DNA of 64,000 nt from the NCBI GenBank assembly GCA_020725865.1, contig DYEC01000001.1:62001-126000 (forward strand), given 5' to 3'. This DNA comes from Anaerolinea sp. Its GTDB lineage: Bacteria > Chloroflexota > Anaerolineae > Anaerolineales > Anaerolineaceae. Position 1 is the stretch's first letter. Every line of letters starts with the position of its first letter. The position numbers and the translations under genes are program-made. The notes below the pieces were generated by a model, which worked only from the letters and a program-made list of their open reading frames with translations, was not told where the DNA came from and did no database searches. Of this stretch, positions 61,823-64,000 are shown one piece after another.

Positions 61823-62866
61823 TTATTCTCTGAACTGATCTGCGGTCAATCGTAGGGGCGCCTGGTGCTGGTCGCTGTCCTGGTATAACCAGCAGCGTAC
61901 CAGATGACTGGGGGCAGCTTCAGTCAGTTCCGGTTCATCCTGTGTGCAAATGGTTATCCCATACTTCTCGCGCATCGTGCAACGAGGGGCAAATCGGCAG
62001 CCTGGCGGCAGATTAATTAGATTGGGCACATTCCCCGGGATTACTTCCAACCGTTTCTGTGTCTTACCCAAAATCGGAATGGAGCCGATCAGTCCGTGCG
62101 TGTAAGGGTGCAGTGGCGCATCGAAAAGCCGCTGGACATCTGTTTGTTCTACGATACGACCCGCATACATGACCGCCACCCGGTCAGCCATTTCAGCGAT
62201 AATCCCCAAATCGTGAGTGATTAGAATAACAGCCGTACCAAGTTGTTCGCGCAACTTGCGAATCAGATCCAAGATTTGCGCCTGAATGGTCACATCCAGT
62301 GCAGTCGTGGGTTCGTCGGCAATAAGCAATTTAGGCTTGAGTGCCAATGCCATAGCAATCATTACGCGCTGCGCCTGACCACCAGACATTTCATGCGGAT
62401 AGGCGAATGCTTTTCTCTCTGCATCGGGAATACCAACCAGACGGAAGAGCTCGACCGCTTCCGTCCAGGCTTTTTGGCGGGCGAGTTTTTCGTGAATTTC
62501 AAACACCTCGCCCACCTGATCGCCGACGCGGAAAACAGGGTTAAGGCTGGATTGTGGCTGCTGGAAAATCATCGAAATGCGGTCGCCGCGAATTTTAGTC
62601 ATCTCTTCCTCATTCAATTGAAGCAGATCGCGTCCTTCAAAGTGGATGGATCCCTGGATGATTCTGCCGGGAAATGAGACTAGACGCAGAATGGAGAAGG
62701 AGGTAACGCTCTTGCCGCAGCCGGATTCGCCCACCAACCCCAACACCTCGCCTGGATAAACGTCAAAATCCACACCATCTACTGCTTTGACAACACCATC
62801 TTCGGTGTAAAAATACGTTTTCAGATCACGCACTTCAAGCAAGGGTTGAGGGGGCTGATCAATCAT
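61823..62866 (-). CDS. oppD: Oligopeptide ABC transporter ATPase, first subunit
   Basis: This ABC ATPase of about 347 residues has Walker [12 protein letters not shown], signature [15 protein letters not shown], Walker [13 protein letters not shown] and the oligo-HPY C-terminal region with [10 protein letters not shown]. Two ATGs lie upstream in frame (62881 and 62878), but GAGGTG stands five bases before the ATG at 62866. Its OppBC permeases are not on this strand; oppA diverges from it. Confidence 0.94.
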   Translation of the reverse strand: MIDQPPQPLLEVRDLKTYFYTEDGVVKAVDGVDFDVYPGEVLGLVGESGCGKSVTSFSILRLVSFPGRIIQGSIHFEGRDLLQLNEEEMTKIRGDRISMIFQQPQSSLNPVFRVGDQVGEVFEIHEKLARQKAWTEAVELFRLVGIPDAERKAFAYPHEMSGGQAQRVMIAMALALKPKLLIADEPTTALDVTIQAQILDLIRKLREQLGTAVILITHDLGIIAEMADRVAVMYAGRIVEQTDVQRLFDAPLHPYTHGLIGSIPILGKTQKRLEVIPGNVPNLINLPPGCRFAPRCTMREKYGITICTQDEPELTEAAPSHLVRCWLYQDSDQHQAPLRLTADQFRE

Positions 62867-62910
62867 TGAACACCTCATCATTCAAATAAAGCCCTACCGG
62901 GCTTGTAATA

Positions 62911-62916
62911 ATTATA
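62911..62916 (-). promoter_or_regulatory. -10 for the oppDF unit (minus strand)
   Basis: On the minus strand TATAAT lies 45 bases before the oppD start. A small hairpin AAGCCC/GGGCTT (62889-62904) sits at the start of the leader. A -35 is not obvious. Together with the oppA promoter this makes a divergent control region. Confidence 0.42.
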
Positions 62917-62979
62917 CTTGATGGTGAGGCATAGAGCGGAAAAAATCAGATTAAAAAGTGGTTTATGTGCCGAAACCGG

Positions 62980-63007
62980 TTGACATCTCAATCAAATGTC
63001 TTATAAT
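62980..63007 (+). promoter_or_regulatory. Strong promoter for oppA
   Basis: A perfect TTGACA (62980-62985) and a perfect TATAAT (63002-63007) are 16 bases apart. The leader before oppA would be about 215 bases. Within it AAAGGAGGTG (63141-63150) resembles a strong ribosome-binding site without a normal start codon at the right distance. Otherwise the 346-base gap between oppD and oppA holds nothing I could recognise. Confidence 0.82.
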
Positions 63008-63228
63008 CTTACAAAACCAGCTGCATATCAGAAAAATTGAAAACAGGATAAAAGTGCCAGTCTTGTTCAATACCCCTTTGAAGCAAGAAATTAAACGGGC
63101 GCTTTAGCTGTATGCGTTTGAAATTTGCAGTTGAAGGTCCAAAGGAGGTGTCAAGGAACGATAAATTCTGGAATTAATTCAAGCTTCAGTATTCACAATC
63201 AAAGGTTTATTCTAGTAAGGAGGAGAAC

Positions 63229-64000
63229 ATGAAACACAAATTCTATACTTTTATGGGGATCATCTTGTTGCTCAGTATGGCTCTGGCTGCTTGCCAGCCG
63301 GCAGCAACGCCCGCACCGGAAAAACCTGCTGAGCCAACCAAAGCCCCCGAAGCACCAGCTGAGCCGACTAAGGCTCCTGAGGCCCCGGCCGCTTTTGAGG
63401 GGATGAAAGTTGAAGCACCCAACTGCGATTACGGCGGCGAGTTCAAATCCATTGAAGCTGTGGATGCCAAGACGGTAAAGTTCACTCTTTGCTATCCAGA
63501 CCCGGCTTTTCCGCAAAAGGTGGCTTTCTCGGTGTTCTCAATTCAAGATAAAGAATATCTGGATGCCAATGGCGGTGACTCGGTCAAGATGAGCGATAAC
63601 GTGAATGGTACTGGTCCGTACAAGGTCAAGGAATGGAAACGCGGCGACAGCATCATCTTTGAAGCCAATCCAGACTACTGGGGCGAGAAAGCCAAGATTC
63701 CAACGTTGATTTTCCGCTGGTCTGAGCAGTCTGCTCAGCGTTTGTTGGAGTTGCAATCGGGTACGGTGGATGGGATTGATAATCCGGCGCCAGAGGATTT
63801 CGCCACCATCGAGGGTGATGCAAATCTGAAACTATATCCACGCCCGGCGCTAAACATCTTTTACATTGGCTTCAATAACAAAATCAAGCCTTTTGACGAC
63901 GTTAACGTTCGCAAGGCGTTTGCTATGGCGATTGACCGTCAGCGCATTGTGGATCAGTTCTATCCTGAGGGATCGCGGGTGGCAGATGTTTTTGTTCCAC
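63229..64000 (+). CDS. oppA: Oligopeptide ABC transporter substrate-binding lipoprotein, 5' part
   Basis: The gene runs off the right edge; 257 codons are visible. A lipoprotein signal ends in LAAC (Cys 22), followed by a 30-residue Pro/Ala/Glu linker with two near-identical EPTKAPEAPA units. A family 5 solute-binding domain follows, including NGTGPYKVKEWKRGDSI and NPDYWGEKAKIP. The DVNVRKAFAMAIDRQRIV segment is the usual opening of the second lobe. The normal N-terminal lobe that precedes the GTGPY region in OppA proteins is shortened here (about 60 residues between linker and GTGPY). AAGGAGGAGA lies before the ATG. Confidence 0.9.
   Translation, partial: MKHKFYTFMGIILLLSMALAACQPAATPAPEKPAEPTKAPEAPAEPTKAPEAPAAFEGMKVEAPNCDYGGEFKSIEAVDAKTVKFTLCYPDPAFPQKVAFSVFSIQDKEYLDANGGDSVKMSDNVNGTGPYKVKEWKRGDSIIFEANPDYWGEKAKIPTLIFRWSEQSAQRLLELQSGTVDGIDNPAPEDFATIEGDANLKLYPRPALNIFYIGFNNKIKPFDDVNVRKAFAMAIDRQRIVDQFYPEGSRVADVFVP

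Overview
The window looks like chromosomal DNA from an uncultured or environmental member of the Chloroflexota, most likely class Anaerolineae. This is inferred from gene content, not from a marker-gene search. The signs are a short Gram-positive-style YidC in an rpmH-rnpA-yidD-yidC-jag block, many lipoproteins with Thr/Pro-rich linkers, an NBR1-like domain lipoprotein, an IleS of the IleS2 type under a T-box, and a long run of giant GT-C membrane proteins. No rRNA, tRNA or CRISPR array was seen.

Layout. 1-5.6 kb: the tail of a TrkA/RCK potassium-channel regulator, then the ribosome/RNase P/membrane-insertion block (rpmH, rnpA, yidD, a BamB-like propeller lipoprotein, yidC, jag) and pyrimidine-nucleoside phosphorylase. 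5.6-7.0 kb (minus): a PII-like protein translationally coupled to a CaCA-type cation exchanger. 7.1-15.7 kb: a promoter and a complete T-box (Ile specifier AUC) driving ileS, an MDR dehydrogenase, metG, and on the minus strand pncC and an MGDG-synthase-like glycosyltransferase. 15.8-42.8 kb: a large surface-polysaccharide/glycosylation locus. It holds five large polytopic GT-C-like proteins, WecC, an AsnB-type amidotransferase, a WecA/MraY-type initiating transferase, three GT4-type glycosyltransferases, an epimerase, a sugar aminotransferase, a hexapeptide acyltransferase, two methyltransferases, a Wzx-like flippase and an orphan PHP phosphoesterase. Two dead insertion sequences (IS630-like near 30.6 kb, IS1-like near 35.9 kb) lie inside it. 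43.1-49.4 kb: glycogen phosphorylase, a UPF0316 membrane protein, NfeD and a stand-alone dnaK. 49.4-56.5 kb: secreted and membrane-anchored proteins (NBR1-like lipoprotein, a four-repeat secreted protein, a degenerate PP2C fused to a predicted propeller) and a geranylgeranyl-reductase-family flavoprotein. 56.5-64 kb: a minus-strand run oppD-oppF-PAP2-Nudix-sugar binding lipoprotein-photolyase, with a divergent oppA that runs off the right end.

How the genes fit together. The polysaccharide locus has recognisable parts of a lipid-linked pathway: UDP-sugar modification (WecC, epimerase, aminotransferase), first-sugar transfer to a polyprenyl phosphate (WecA-like), elongation (GT4 enzymes), decoration (acyl, methyl, amide, GT-C sugars) and flipping (Wzx). 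No unmistakable Wzy polymerase or Wzz length regulator was recognised. One of the GT-C-like proteins may fill the polymerase role.

The observations most worth a second look are the GXHH-type IleS controlled by a T-box, the PII-like/exchanger pair, the pseudophosphatase-propeller membrane protein beside the four-repeat secreted protein, the lipoprotein inserted into the yidD-yidC block, and the cluster of five divergent GT-C proteins beside a WecC-AsnB pair. Coordinates of genes and short motifs were read directly. Family names rest on motif recognition, and membrane-segment counts are estimates.
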